Assembly (NCBI GenBank): GCA_013289955.1
Contig: JABCYZ010000025.1
Span: forward strand, 1 to 64,000
Length of the DNA: 64,000 nucleotides
Direction of reading: 5' to 3'
From: Acidobacteriota bacterium
GTDB taxonomy: Bacteria; Acidobacteriota; Terriglobia; Acidiferrales; UBA7541
The translations under genes and the position numbers were made by a program. Positions 1 through 11,542 of this stretch are shown here, one piece after another; position 1 is the first letter of the stretch; each line of letters starts with the position of its first letter. A model generated the notes under the pieces. It did no database searches, was not told the origin of the DNA, and worked only from the letters and a program-made list of their open reading frames with translations.

Positions 1-19
1 CTAACACTACGGAACCCCG

Positions 20-1189
20 ATGAAGATTCATGAGTATCAGGCCAAGGCCATTCTCGCGCGCTACGGTGTCACCACTCCACGCGGCGAAGTCGCCTTTTCC
101 AAGGAAGAAGCCCGCGAAGGAGCGGCACGGCTGAAATCCAATGTAGTCGTCGTCAAAGCCCAGATTCACGCCGGCGGCCGCGGCAAAGCCGGTGGCGTCA
201 AGCTCGCGCACTCTCCCGACGAGGCCGCCGACATCGCTTCGCACATGCTCGGTGTGAATCTTGTCACCGCGCAGACCGGCCCCGGCGGGCGCACCGTCAA
301 GCGTGTTCTCATCGAAGAAGGCCTGGACATCAAGCGCGAGCTTTATCTCAGCATTCTCGTCGATCGCAGCGTGGGCAAAGTCGTTTTCATGGCCAGCGCC
401 TCCGGCGGCATGGACATCGAGGAAGTTGCGAAGACACATCCCGAAGCCATCATGCGCGAAACCATTCATCCCGCGGTCGGCTTGCAGGCCTATCAGGCAC
501 GCAAGCTTGTCTTTGGACTTGGCCTGTCCGGCGATGTCGCCACGAAAGCCGGCCCCTTTCTCCAGGCCTTGCACCGCGCCTTTGTCGACACGGATTCCTC
601 CATGCTCGAAATCAACCCCGCCGTTGTCACCGCCGACGGCCGCCTGGTCGCCCTCGACGCCAAGATGACCTTCGACGACAACGGCCTCTTCCGCCACAAA
701 GAACTGCGCGAATTGCGCGACCTCGACGAGGAAGATCCCCTCGAAGTAGAAGCCTCCAAGTACGGCCTCAATTACATCAAACTCGACGGCACGGTCGCCT
801 GCATGGTCAACGGCGCCGGCCTGGCCATGGCCACCATGGACATCATCAAATACGCCGGCGGATCGCCCGCGAATTTCCTCGACGTTGGCGGCGGCGCATC
901 CTCCGATCAAGTCAAAAACGCTTTTCGCATCCTGATTGGCGATCCGGGAGTGAAAGCCGTGTTCATCAACATTTTCGGCGGAATTCTGCGCTGCGACGTT
1001 CTAGCCACCGGTGTAGTGGCCGCCGCCAAAGATTTGCAAGTCAAAGTCCCGGTAGTTGTTCGCATGGAAGGCACCAACGTCGAATTAGGTCAGCAAATCC
1101 TCCGCGAGAGTGGCCTTAACTTCACCATCGCCAACGGCATGAAGGACGGCGCGCAAAAGGTCGTGCAACTCGCAGGAGGCGCGCGATGA
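20..1189 (+). CDS. sucC: Succinyl-CoA ligase (ADP-forming) subunit beta
   Basis: [20 protein letters not shown]..., ATP-grasp; C-terminal [17 protein letters not shown]; overlaps sucD by 4 nt. Confidence 0.97.
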   Translation: MKIHEYQAKAILARYGVTTPRGEVAFSKEEAREGAARLKSNVVVVKAQIHAGGRGKAGGVKLAHSPDEAADIASHMLGVNLVTAQTGPGGRTVKRVLIEEGLDIKRELYLSILVDRSVGKVVFMASASGGMDIEEVAKTHPEAIMRETIHPAVGLQAYQARKLVFGLGLSGDVATKAGPFLQALHRAFVDTDSSMLEINPAVVTADGRLVALDAKMTFDDNGLFRHKELRELRDLDEEDPLEVEASKYGLNYIKLDGTVACMVNGAGLAMATMDIIKYAGGSPANFLDVGGGASSDQVKNAFRILIGDPGVKAVFINIFGGILRCDVLATGVVAAAKDLQVKVPVVVRMEGTNVELGQQILRESGLNFTIANGMKDGAQKVVQLAGGAR

Positions 1190-2055
1190 GCGTCCTGGTC
1201 AACGAAAAAACGCGCCTGATCGTCCAAGGCTTCACTGGACGCGAAGGCACGTTCCATGCTCAGCAGATGATCGAGTATGGCACCAACGTAGTCGGCGGAG
1301 TCACGCCCGGCAAAGGCGGCACAAAGCATCTCGAACGCCCTGTCTTCGACACCGTTCAAGAAGCGGTGAAGGGAACCAGCGCCAATGCAAGCGTGATCTT
1401 CGTTCCTCCACCCTATGCGGCCGACGCGATCCTCGAAGCGGCCGATGCCGAAATTCCCCTGGTCATCTGCATAACCGAAGGCATCCCCGTGATCGACATG
1501 GTCCGCGCCGCCGCGACAGTCGACTTCAACAAAACGCGCCTCATCGGCCCCAACTGCCCCGGCGTCATCTCTCCGGGCAAATGCAAAATCGGCATCATGC
1601 CCGGCCGCATCCATAAACAAGGCCATGTCGGCGTTGTCAGCCGTAGCGGCACGCTCACCTACGAAGCCGTCGACCAGCTCACGCGCCTGGGCATCGGCCA
1701 ATCCACCTGCATCGGCATCGGAGGCGATCCCATCATCGGCACTTCTTTCCTCGATGCCATGCGCCTCTTCAACGACGACCCGGACACGCATGCCGTGATC
1801 CTCATCGGGGAAATCGGCGGCAACGCCGAAGAAACCGCCGCCGAATGGATTAGAGCCAACGTGAAGAAACCGGTCGTCGGCTTCATCGCCGGCCAGACCG
1901 CGCCCCCAGGACGCCGCATGGGCCACGCTGGCGCAATCATCAGCGGAGGCCAGGGCACCGCTAAAGACAAATACACCGCGATGGCCGCCGCCGGAATCCG
2001 CACCGTAGAAACGCCCGCGGACCTGGGTTCAACGATAGCTGCCGCGCTGAAGTGA
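1186..2055 (+). CDS. sucD: Succinyl-CoA ligase subunit alpha
   Basis: [36 protein letters not shown]...; active-site region [10 protein letters not shown]. Confidence 0.97.
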   Translation: MSVLVNEKTRLIVQGFTGREGTFHAQQMIEYGTNVVGGVTPGKGGTKHLERPVFDTVQEAVKGTSANASVIFVPPPYAADAILEAADAEIPLVICITEGIPVIDMVRAAATVDFNKTRLIGPNCPGVISPGKCKIGIMPGRIHKQGHVGVVSRSGTLTYEAVDQLTRLGIGQSTCIGIGGDPIIGTSFLDAMRLFNDDPDTHAVILIGEIGGNAEETAAEWIRANVKKPVVGFIAGQTAPPGRRMGHAGAIISGGQGTAKDKYTAMAAAGIRTVETPADLGSTIAAALK

Positions 2056-2311
2056 TCGCGGATTCTGGATGGCGCATCGGCTTGCCTCGGGCATTTTCGA
2101 CGCCGGTCGACTCCCGGAGCAAGACCGCCGACCGGTATCAGGGGATTCCGAGCGGCTTGGCTTTGGTGACAGCTGCCGTTGTGTCCGTGCCCGGCCAGAT
2201 GGGTGGAATTTCGGCGGTGTTGCCGGAATTCATGATGAGCGAGTCGCGATGCTCTCGGCCAATGGCCCTAGCGCTGGATAAAAATTGTCACTAAACCTTG
2301 GAGGAATGCAC

Positions 2312-2731
2312 TTGTCTATCGAACGCACATTCGCAATCATCAAGCCAGACGCCGTTGCCCGCGGCCAACAAGGGGAGATACTTTCTCGCGTTCACAAAGC
2401 CGGCTTCAGGATCGTCGCCGTCAAATCCATGCGCCTAACGAAAGAAGAAGCCGGCGGTTTCTACGCCGTCCACAAGACCCGCCCCTTCTTCGGCGAACTC
2501 ACCGACTTCATGAGTTCCGGAAAAATCTTCGCTATGGTCCTCGAAGCCGACGGCGCCATCCTGAAATGGCGGGACACCATGGGCGCCACCGACCCCCAAA
2601 AAGCCGCCCCAGGCACCATACGCCATGACCTCGGCACCAGCATCGGCAACAACTGCACGCACGGCTCCGACGCTCCCGAAACCGCCGCCTTCGAAATCAA
2701 CTATTTCTTCGCGGGCCTGGAACTGATTTGA
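2312..2731 (+). CDS. ndk: Nucleoside diphosphate kinase (probable TTG start after GGAGGA; ATG at 2306 possible)
   Basis: [17 protein letters not shown]...; catalytic His in [16 protein letters not shown]. Confidence 0.93.
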   Translation: MSIERTFAIIKPDAVARGQQGEILSRVHKAGFRIVAVKSMRLTKEEAGGFYAVHKTRPFFGELTDFMSSGKIFAMVLEADGAILKWRDTMGATDPQKAAPGTIRHDLGTSIGNNCTHGSDAPETAAFEINYFFAGLELI

Positions 2732-2840
2732 GTGGCACAGAGTTAGGTCTCGGGATGGTCCGCCAGCAGTCCGCACGCGGAACGGAGAGCTGTCTCAGGG
2801 CGGCTCGCGGCAGGAAGACTCTCTCTTCTATACTACTTCT

Positions 2841-3074
2841 GTGGATCCGCTCCGAGATCTCGGCCGCACCCTGCTTCTGCTCGGTGCTGCTCTAGCCCTT
2901 GCCGGGGCTCTACTTTACTTCGGCGCCAAACTCCCCTTCCGGCTAGGCAGACTCCCCGGCGACGTCGTCCATCGCGGCGAACACACGACTTTCTATTTCC
3001 CCATTGCGACTTGTCTCGTTCTAAGCGCCGCGCTTTCCTTCCTCTTCTGGCTCTTCTCCCGCTTCCGCCGCTAG
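2841..3074 (+). CDS. DUF2905-like small membrane protein
   Basis: 77 aa, two TM segments, FGKLPGDV-like motif FRLGRLPGDVVHRGEHTTFYFPI. Confidence 0.75.
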   Translation: MDPLRDLGRTLLLLGAALALAGALLYFGAKLPFRLGRLPGDVVHRGEHTTFYFPIATCLVLSAALSFLFWLFSRFRR

Positions 3075-3181
3075 AAGAACCGCGGTTTTTCCCCGCCCCG
3101 CCGCTCTCCTGATATATAGTTTCCGCGTCCAAAAACGAAGAAACGTAGCGCAGACGACCAGACCAGACAGGAGAACCTCTC

Positions 3182-3772
3182 ATGAAATTTGCCGTTCTGA
3201 CTCTCCTCGCAGCGCTCGCCGTTTCACACTCTACCCCCGCGCAGTCCTCCTCCGAGAAGTTGTCGCAGCAAAGCGCCGCTCCTACGCAGGCCGCCTCGGA
3301 TCCATTCGCCAGCGTCCCCGCTCCAAAGCCCGAAGATGTGAAGTCCATCGACAACATCATGGCTGCGGTCTACGACGTCATCTCCGGCCCTCCTGGCGAG
3401 CGCGACTGGAGCCGTTTCCGCTCGCTCTTCCTTCCGACGGCCCGCCTCACCGCCGCCACCAAGGGCCCCGACGGTACGGTCCGCCTTCGTCCCATGACCG
3501 CCGACGAATACGCTACGCGCGCCGGCGGCTACTTCCTCAAGAACGGCTTCTTCGAACATCCGATCGTTAGTCGCGTCCAAGCCTTCGGCAACGTCGCCCA
3601 GGTCTTCAGCAGCTACGAATCCCGCCACGCCGCTGGCGAAGCCCCTTTTGCGCGCGGCATCAACAGTTTTCAGCTCCTCAACGACGGCAAGCGCTGGTGG
3701 GTCGTCAGCATCCTCTGGGATGAAGAGCGCCCCGACAATCCTCTTCCCCGGGATTTCGCCGCAAAACCGTAG
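3182..3772 (+). CDS. Secreted hypothetical protein, NTF2/SnoaL-like
   Basis: Signal peptide MKFAVLTLLAALAVSHSTPAQS; C-terminal half resembles SnoaL-like fold (DGKRWWVVSILWDEERPDNPLP). Confidence 0.6.
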   Translation: MKFAVLTLLAALAVSHSTPAQSSSEKLSQQSAAPTQAASDPFASVPAPKPEDVKSIDNIMAAVYDVISGPPGERDWSRFRSLFLPTARLTAATKGPDGTVRLRPMTADEYATRAGGYFLKNGFFEHPIVSRVQAFGNVAQVFSSYESRHAAGEAPFARGINSFQLLNDGKRWWVVSILWDEERPDNPLPRDFAAKP

Positions 3773-3837
3773 CCCTTTGCAATCATGTCTGCCAATCGCT
3801 TTACAGACTCAACTGCTCCACCTATAGTCCTAACTGC

Positions 3838-4659
3838 ATGCCGTTGGCCTCTTTTAAACGTCTGCTCCTGACCCCGCGACTTTTCCTTCCGCCGTTTGCT
3901 TTCTTTTTGCTTTTTCTCGCACTCGCCGCAAACGCCGAAAACATCAAAGACATTCATCCCACCAGCTATGTCACCGACCTCGCGCACATCCTCTCTCCCG
4001 ACTCCAAAGCCCGCCTCGAGAATCTCTGTCTCGAGCTCGAGCAAAAAACCGGCGCCCAGATGGCCATCGTCACGGTCCGCTCGCTCGATGGCCAGGACGT
4101 CGATCAATATGGCAACGACCTGTTCAAGCAGCTGGCGGTCGGCCAGAAGAAGGACAATCGCGGCGTGCTCCTGCTCGTCGCGCCTACCGAACGCACCTAT
4201 CGCGTCGAAGTGAGCTATGGTCTCGAGCCCGTCATCAACGACGCTCGTGCCGGTGACGCTGGCCGCCTGATGCGCTCCTATTTTCTTCAGGGAAATTACA
4301 GCGTCGGCATCGAAGCCGCCGCCTGGCAGCTCGCCAAATTCATCGCCGACGATCGCGGCGTAACGTTAACCGCAACGCCTCCCGCCCGGCCGGTCCGATC
4401 GCGCCAAAATGACTCCCGGTCCTTTCCCATCTGGCCGCTTTTTATTTTCATTTTTATCGTGATTCAAGTCATCCGGGCTGCCTCAGGAGGCGGGTCCGGC
4501 CGCGGCGGAAGAGGCAGCGGCTGGTGGATCGGCCCTATGATCGGCGGCATGCTCGGCGGAGGCGGCTTTGGCGGCAGTTCGAGCGGCGGCGGCGGCGGGG
4601 GCTTCGGAGGTTTTGGCGGTGGCAGCAGTGGCGGCGGCGGCGCCAGCGGCAGCTGGTAA
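3838..4659 (+). CDS. TPM domain protein (YgcG-like) with Gly-rich tail
   Basis: VTDLAHILSPDSKARLENLCLELEQKTGAQMAIVTV; TM segment and Gly/Ser-rich C-terminus ending GGGASGSW. Confidence 0.85.
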   Translation: MPLASFKRLLLTPRLFLPPFAFFLLFLALAANAENIKDIHPTSYVTDLAHILSPDSKARLENLCLELEQKTGAQMAIVTVRSLDGQDVDQYGNDLFKQLAVGQKKDNRGVLLLVAPTERTYRVEVSYGLEPVINDARAGDAGRLMRSYFLQGNYSVGIEAAAWQLAKFIADDRGVTLTATPPARPVRSRQNDSRSFPIWPLFIFIFIVIQVIRAASGGGSGRGGRGSGWWIGPMIGGMLGGGGFGGSSSGGGGGGFGGFGGGSSGGGGASGSW

Positions 4660-4736
4660 ACGAAGCTTAGTAGCCGGAGTTTGCGTATACAGTTTGTGGG
4701 TGCGGTCCCCGAGCGTGGACAAGGAGCGGTAGCAAA

Positions 4737-5489
4737 ATGCTGTCGACGGAAGCAAAACTGACGGATCTCGTAAGCCGCATGAAGGAACAAGCGGCAGACA
4801 ATCTCGAATCCATGATTCTTTATGGCTCCGCCGCGCGTGGCGACTACAAGGAAGGCCATTCTGACCTGAACGTCCTCTGCGTTCTCTCCAGCGTCTCCGC
4901 CCGCGAACTAACGCGAGTCACTCCCGTCGTCCACTGGTGGTGCAAAAATCAAAGCGAGCCTGCGCCTCTGTTTTTCACCGCCGAAGAGCTGCGCCGCTCC
5001 GCCGACGTTTTTGCCATCGAGCTTCTCGACATGCAGGAGAACCGCCGCGTTCTCTACGGCGCCGACATCGTCGCCGGAATCGCCGTGCCCATGAATCTCC
5101 ACCGCGTCCAGGTTGAGCGCGATCTCAGCACGCTGCTCCTCAAGCTCCGCCAGCATTTCCTCCTCAATGGCCATAAAGAGAACGAATTGCGCACCGCCGC
5201 GGCTAAATCGGCTTCCAGTGTTCTCGCCTTACTGCGCCATGCGCTGATCGCCTTTGACGAAAAACCGCCCGCTGCCGCTGCCGAAGTTTTCGCGCGCATC
5301 GCGGCTCTTACCGGCGCCGATGCGGAAGCATTCACAGCCGCGTTCAAGCTTCGCGACCCTCACGCTCATGCAGACGATATCGTGCGCACCTACGGACAGT
5401 ACGTAAACGCCCTGACTGTGGTAATTTCCGTTTTAGACAAGATTGTTCCCAAGCGCGAGTGGCAGCGAGCTGGCAAAGCCGGTTCCTGA
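4737..5489 (+). CDS. MNT-type nucleotidyltransferase domain protein
   Basis: Motif LYGSAARGDYKEGHSDLNVLCVL followed by helical C-terminal domain. Confidence 0.75.
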   Translation: MLSTEAKLTDLVSRMKEQAADNLESMILYGSAARGDYKEGHSDLNVLCVLSSVSARELTRVTPVVHWWCKNQSEPAPLFFTAEELRRSADVFAIELLDMQENRRVLYGADIVAGIAVPMNLHRVQVERDLSTLLLKLRQHFLLNGHKENELRTAAAKSASSVLALLRHALIAFDEKPPAAAAEVFARIAALTGADAEAFTAAFKLRDPHAHADDIVRTYGQYVNALTVVISVLDKIVPKREWQRAGKAGS

Positions 5490-5509
5490 TTTTTGCGGAG
5501 GAAAGCACA

Positions 5510-6127
5510 ATGAAAGCAGCTCTGGTTGTTCTGGTCGTTCTCGTCATCATCGCGTTGTTGCTAGGCAGCTCGTTTATCTCGCACCGCAACCAAATGGCCA
5601 TCAAACGCGAGGCCGTGAACGCATCTTGGGCCCAGGTGGATGTAGTTCTCCAGCGCCGCGCCGATCTGATTCCCAACCTTGTTGAAACGGTAAAAGGGTT
5701 CGCCCAGCACGAAGAACAGGTCTTCAGCGAAATCGCCAAAGCCCGCGAAGGCTACATGAACGCCACCACTCCCGCCGATAAAATCGCCGCCAACAGCCAG
5801 TTGGAAGCCTCTCTTGCGAAAGTTCTTGTCCTCACTGAAAATTATCCCCAGCTCAAATCCAATGAAAATTTTCTCCGACTCCAGGACGAGCTTGCCGGCA
5901 CGGAAAACCGCATCGCCGTCGAGCGCCGCCGCTACAACGAGACCGTTCAGGACTACAACACCTACATCGCTCTCTTCCCCAACAGCTTCATCGCCAGCAT
6001 GAGCGGCTTCACCCGCAACGACGCCTACTTCAAAACCGAACCCGGCGCCCGCCAGGCCCCCAAAGTCAATTTCAGCACCAGCCCAGCTCCCTCAGCCGCG
6101 CCGGCCCCGGCTCCCGCGAAGCCATAG
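5510..6127 (+). CDS. LemA family protein
   Basis: MKAALVVLVVLVIIALLLGSSFISHRNQMAIKREAVNASWAQVDVVLQRRADLIPNLVETVKGFA. Confidence 0.93.
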   Translation: MKAALVVLVVLVIIALLLGSSFISHRNQMAIKREAVNASWAQVDVVLQRRADLIPNLVETVKGFAQHEEQVFSEIAKAREGYMNATTPADKIAANSQLEASLAKVLVLTENYPQLKSNENFLRLQDELAGTENRIAVERRRYNETVQDYNTYIALFPNSFIASMSGFTRNDAYFKTEPGARQAPKVNFSTSPAPSAAPAPAPAKP

Positions 6128-6177
6128 CGCGGGGATGTCAGTCTGATCATCATAGAACCCATTCCCGGGACGCCTCG

Positions 6178-7539
6178 ATGAGCCAGCTCACCTTCAATCT
6201 CCAGCCCACCCGCCGCGCCCTCACCGTCAGTGAGCTGACCGCCCGCATCCGGGATCTCCTCGCCAAGAGTTTCCAGGACCTCCTGGTCGAAGGCGAAATA
6301 TCCAACTGCCGCGAAGCCCAATCCGGCCACATCTACTTCACCCTGAAAGACGACCGCTCCCAGGTCCGATGCGTCTTCTTCAAGCAGCAACAACGCGGCA
6401 TCAGGTTCCGTCCCGAGGACGGCTTGCATGTCACCGTTCGCGGCTCGATCAGCATTTACGAAGCGCGCGGTGAATATCAAATCTACGTCGAGAACATCGA
6501 CCCCATCGGGCTCGGCGCGCTGCAGCTGGCCTTTGAGCAACTGAAAAAACGCCTCGAAGCCGAAGGTCTGTTCGCCGCCGGACGCAAAAAGCCGCTCCCC
6601 CTGCTTCCCAGCCGGATCGGCTTAATCACTTCGCCGCGCGGGGCCGCCGTCCGCGACGTCGTGCGCATCCTGCGCCGCCGCTTCCCCAATGTTCACCTGA
6701 CGGTTTTTCCCGTCCGCGTTCAGGGCGAAGGCGCCGCTGCCGAGATTGTCAAAGCGCTGAAATTTTTCAATCAAAAGAAACTAGTCGACGTATTAATCCT
6801 CGCGCGCGGCGGCGGCTCCATGGAAGATCTCTGGGCCTTCAATGAGGAGCCCCTCGCCCGCGCCGTCGCCTCATCTGAAATCCCAGTAATCTCCGGCGTC
6901 GGCCACGAAACCGATTTCACGATCGCCGATTTTGTCGCCGACGTTCGCGCTTCCACTCCGTCCGCTGCCGCCGAACTCGTCGTCCAAACGCGCCGCGAAT
7001 TCGACAAGCACATCGCCGACCTCCGCGAGACGCTCGCCAGCCTGGTCCGCTACCGCCTGCTCGACCTCAGCAGGCGCGTCCACGAACTTTCTGCGCGCCG
7101 CGGCTTCCGCCGGCCGCTCGATCTCCTGCGCCAGCAACGCCAGCGCGCCGATGAAATGACATCACGCCTGGCAGCAGGCCTCCGCGCGCGCCTCGATCAG
7201 TCGCGCAAGCGCTTCACTGGGCTGCACCTGCGCATCGCCACTTTCGATTTTCGCGTGAAAATTTCGGCGTTCCGCCTGCGCCTCGAGAAACACAGCGCCG
7301 ACCTGGGCGTCCGCGCCGAACGCCTCTTGCGTACCAAACGCGAACGCCTCGAGCGTCTGACTCTCCAACTCGAGGAACGCAGCCCCTTGAAAGTCCTCGA
7401 ACGCGGCTACGCCATCGCCACCGATGCCGCCGGCAACCTCCTCCGCGACGCCGCCCAGGTAAACGTCGGCGACGCGGTAGCCATCCAACTCCACCGCGGC
7501 CGCCTCACGACGAACGTCCGGACAAAAGATCCGCGATGA
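6178..7539 (+). CDS. xseA: Exodeoxyribonuclease VII large subunit
   Basis: N-terminal OB domain (VEGEISNCREAQSGHIYFTLKDDRSQVRCVFFK), catalytic ARGGGSMEDLWAFNEEPLARAV. Confidence 0.96.
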   Translation: MSQLTFNLQPTRRALTVSELTARIRDLLAKSFQDLLVEGEISNCREAQSGHIYFTLKDDRSQVRCVFFKQQQRGIRFRPEDGLHVTVRGSISIYEARGEYQIYVENIDPIGLGALQLAFEQLKKRLEAEGLFAAGRKKPLPLLPSRIGLITSPRGAAVRDVVRILRRRFPNVHLTVFPVRVQGEGAAAEIVKALKFFNQKKLVDVLILARGGGSMEDLWAFNEEPLARAVASSEIPVISGVGHETDFTIADFVADVRASTPSAAAELVVQTRREFDKHIADLRETLASLVRYRLLDLSRRVHELSARRGFRRPLDLLRQQRQRADEMTSRLAAGLRARLDQSRKRFTGLHLRIATFDFRVKISAFRLRLEKHSADLGVRAERLLRTKRERLERLTLQLEERSPLKVLERGYAIATDAAGNLLRDAAQVNVGDAVAIQLHRGRLTTNVRTKDPR

Positions 7540-7546
7540 GCGAAAG

Positions 7547-8620
7547 TCAGTTGTCGCCGTAAAAGCGCGTCTTCGGCGGCGGCGGCGGACCGGGCTGCAT
7601 GTAGGCAGGCGCCTTATCGGGGGTGAGCCAGCGTGTCCAGAACGTGTCGGAAAGTTGGTCGAGATATTTCTTGCCTTGCGGGTCCTGACTGAGAATGCGA
7701 ACCAGCACTTCGAGGGAGTCGCTGCTGCGGCGCAGCGCGTCGAGGCTCAGCGTATATCCGTCAATGAACGTCGGACTCTTGTAGCGTACGCCTAGTTCGC
7801 CGTCTTTCTGGACCCCCGGCGCGGTCGCAGCGCCGTTCGCCTGCTGCCAGTTCTGGAATCCGAGCCGGAAGTCGTACGGCGGCTGCAGATAGTAGGGACG
7901 GTAAGCGCCCGCCAGGAATTTTTCCATGGCTCGCTTCGCGGCTGCTTCGATTCGCTTGGCTGCTTCGCCTTCGGGCAAGGTTTCCGCGAGCGCGCGGCTC
8001 TTCGCAGTTTTCACAACCGCGTACTCCAATTCTGGAAAATCCGGCTTCAACTCTTCGCCGAGCACCTGGTCGCCGGAAACCATGATGACCGGAATGCCCC
8101 AGCGTGCCGCGGAAAGCGCCACGATGTGCGTTTCCGTAAAATCCACTCCGTTGATGCGGTAGCTGATGCGATCCGTCACCGTATGCGCCATGAAACCGTT
8201 TGTATTTGCGTGCGCATGCATGGCGATGCAGACAATGGCGTCGACGGAACCGTCGATGCCGGTGTTGTAGGGATCGAAGTCGTAATTGCGAAAGTCGAAT
8301 TTGGCGTGCGGATCCATCCTGTCGACGAGCAGATCCGGTTCATTCACATTTCCTGAGCCGTGGCCGTCCTGTATCCAGACGGGCCCAGCGCCGCCGGCCA
8401 CCAGCCCGCGGATCGCCGCATTGACATCCGAGGTCAGGGACTCGCGCCCCTTTGCGTACTCGTCAGGGCGCTGGAACCAGAGCATTTCGTAGTGTGTCAC
8501 GCCCGAAACGCCTTCCATGTCGTAGATGATGAGAACTTTCGGATGATTTGCGGCGGACGCAAGCGACGCGCAGCCGAAAACGAAAGTTGCCAGAAAAGAG
8601 AGAAATCGAAATGTGCCCAT
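7547..8620 (-). CDS. M55 family (DppA-like) D-aminopeptidase, predicted exported
   Basis: Signal peptide then KVLIIYDMEGVSGVTHYEM; ARWGIPVIMVSGDQ. Confidence 0.85.
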   Translation of the reverse strand: MGTFRFLSFLATFVFGCASLASAANHPKVLIIYDMEGVSGVTHYEMLWFQRPDEYAKGRESLTSDVNAAIRGLVAGGAGPVWIQDGHGSGNVNEPDLLVDRMDPHAKFDFRNYDFDPYNTGIDGSVDAIVCIAMHAHANTNGFMAHTVTDRISYRINGVDFTETHIVALSAARWGIPVIMVSGDQVLGEELKPDFPELEYAVVKTAKSRALAETLPEGEAAKRIEAAAKRAMEKFLAGAYRPYYLQPPYDFRLGFQNWQQANGAATAPGVQKDGELGVRYKSPTFIDGYTLSLDALRRSSDSLEVLVRILSQDPQGKKYLDQLSDTFWTRWLTPDKAPAYMQPGPPPPPKTRFYGDN

Positions 8621-8712
8621 CGAATTGCCTCCGCGTACAAGATGCGCGCGAAGCTACTGGTTCCCGGACGCTGCGTCAAGAGTGCATCGGAATCCACGGT
8701 GCCCTTTCTTAC

Positions 8713-10524
<1,812 letters not shown>

Positions 10525-10986
10525 GTATGTCGGTTATCGCTTCCGCTCTACGACTGCTTGTTTTTTCAGTTCCCGGCAGGAGCCGCATGCTTCGAGGAGC
10601 CAACACACCAGGCTGCGCAAAACCGTGCCGTATGACAGTTCAGTTTGCCACAAATCGGCATTCCCCGCAGCCAGCCGTTGCGCGCGGCTCCGGGGGCGCG
10701 GCGAGACAGGAGAGTGACCGGGAATCGAATTTATCCTCCTGCCGAGTCGTTTCCACTGGCGTCTCCCTTCGGGCAGACAAAAGTGCTCTTCGGGGCGGGA
10801 CTACAGCTGCTTTCATTCAAAAGGAGAGCCACTTTGGACAGCGACAGAGGAGGTAAAGGCCACCGGAGCCCTTCGAGGCTCGGGCCGGAATGGGAGACCG
10901 GAGCATTTTCGCCCGGTTGATCTATACTGCTCGCCAATTCGGGACACAAGAGTCTAAAGGCGATAAATGCTGTGGAGGGTAGGAAG

Positions 10987-11520
10987 ATGAAACGACTATT
11001 CCTGATGTTCCTGCTGGTAACGATAGCGATTCCCGCGCTCGGGCAGGAGCAAAAGACGCCGACGCTCAAGAGCATCCTGCTCGATCAGTTACGCAGCACC
11101 CATAACACAAGCGATTGGTTTGTGTGCGCGGACGTGGCCGTTGCGGGACTGACGGCGGAACAGGCGAGCTGGACGGATGGCAAAGGGAATCACTCTGTGG
11201 GACAGCTTGTGAATCACCTGGCGTTCTGGAACGAGCGGCAGCTGGAGAAGCTGACGGGCCAGAAACAGGCTCAATACAGCGGCAACAACGACGAAACCTT
11301 CAACAGCTTTGACAGCAAGAGCTGGGGCGAGACGGTGAAGCGTCTGGACGCCGTTCTGGCGGAGCTGGAAAAGCTCGTCGAAAACGCCGACGAGGCCAAG
11401 TTGAAGGCGATCGCCCCCGGAATCGCGCACGTCAGCGCGCACAACGCCTACCACATCGGACAAATCGTGTTCGTACGCAAAGAGCAAGGCTCCTGGGATG
11501 CGACGAAGGGAGTGAAGTAG
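10987..11520 (+). CDS. Secreted DinB family protein
   Basis: Signal peptide MKRLFLMFLLVTIAIPALGQ; DinB-like helices with HVSAHNAYHIGQI. Confidence 0.75.
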   Translation: MKRLFLMFLLVTIAIPALGQEQKTPTLKSILLDQLRSTHNTSDWFVCADVAVAGLTAEQASWTDGKGNHSVGQLVNHLAFWNERQLEKLTGQKQAQYSGNNDETFNSFDSKSWGETVKRLDAVLAELEKLVENADEAKLKAIAPGIAHVSAHNAYHIGQIVFVRKEQGSWDATKGVK

Positions 11521-11542
11521 GGCACAAACAACATCCCCGGCG

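Noticed and set aside
2056-2305. Small ORFs between sucD and ndk (2052-2294, 2069-2281)
   Set aside because: No recognisable similarity, poor start context; treated as intergenic or decayed sequence
4480-4659. Gly-codon-rich repeats that could look like a tandem repeat or CRISPR-like array
   Set aside because: They encode the Gly/Ser-rich tail typical of TPM-domain proteins
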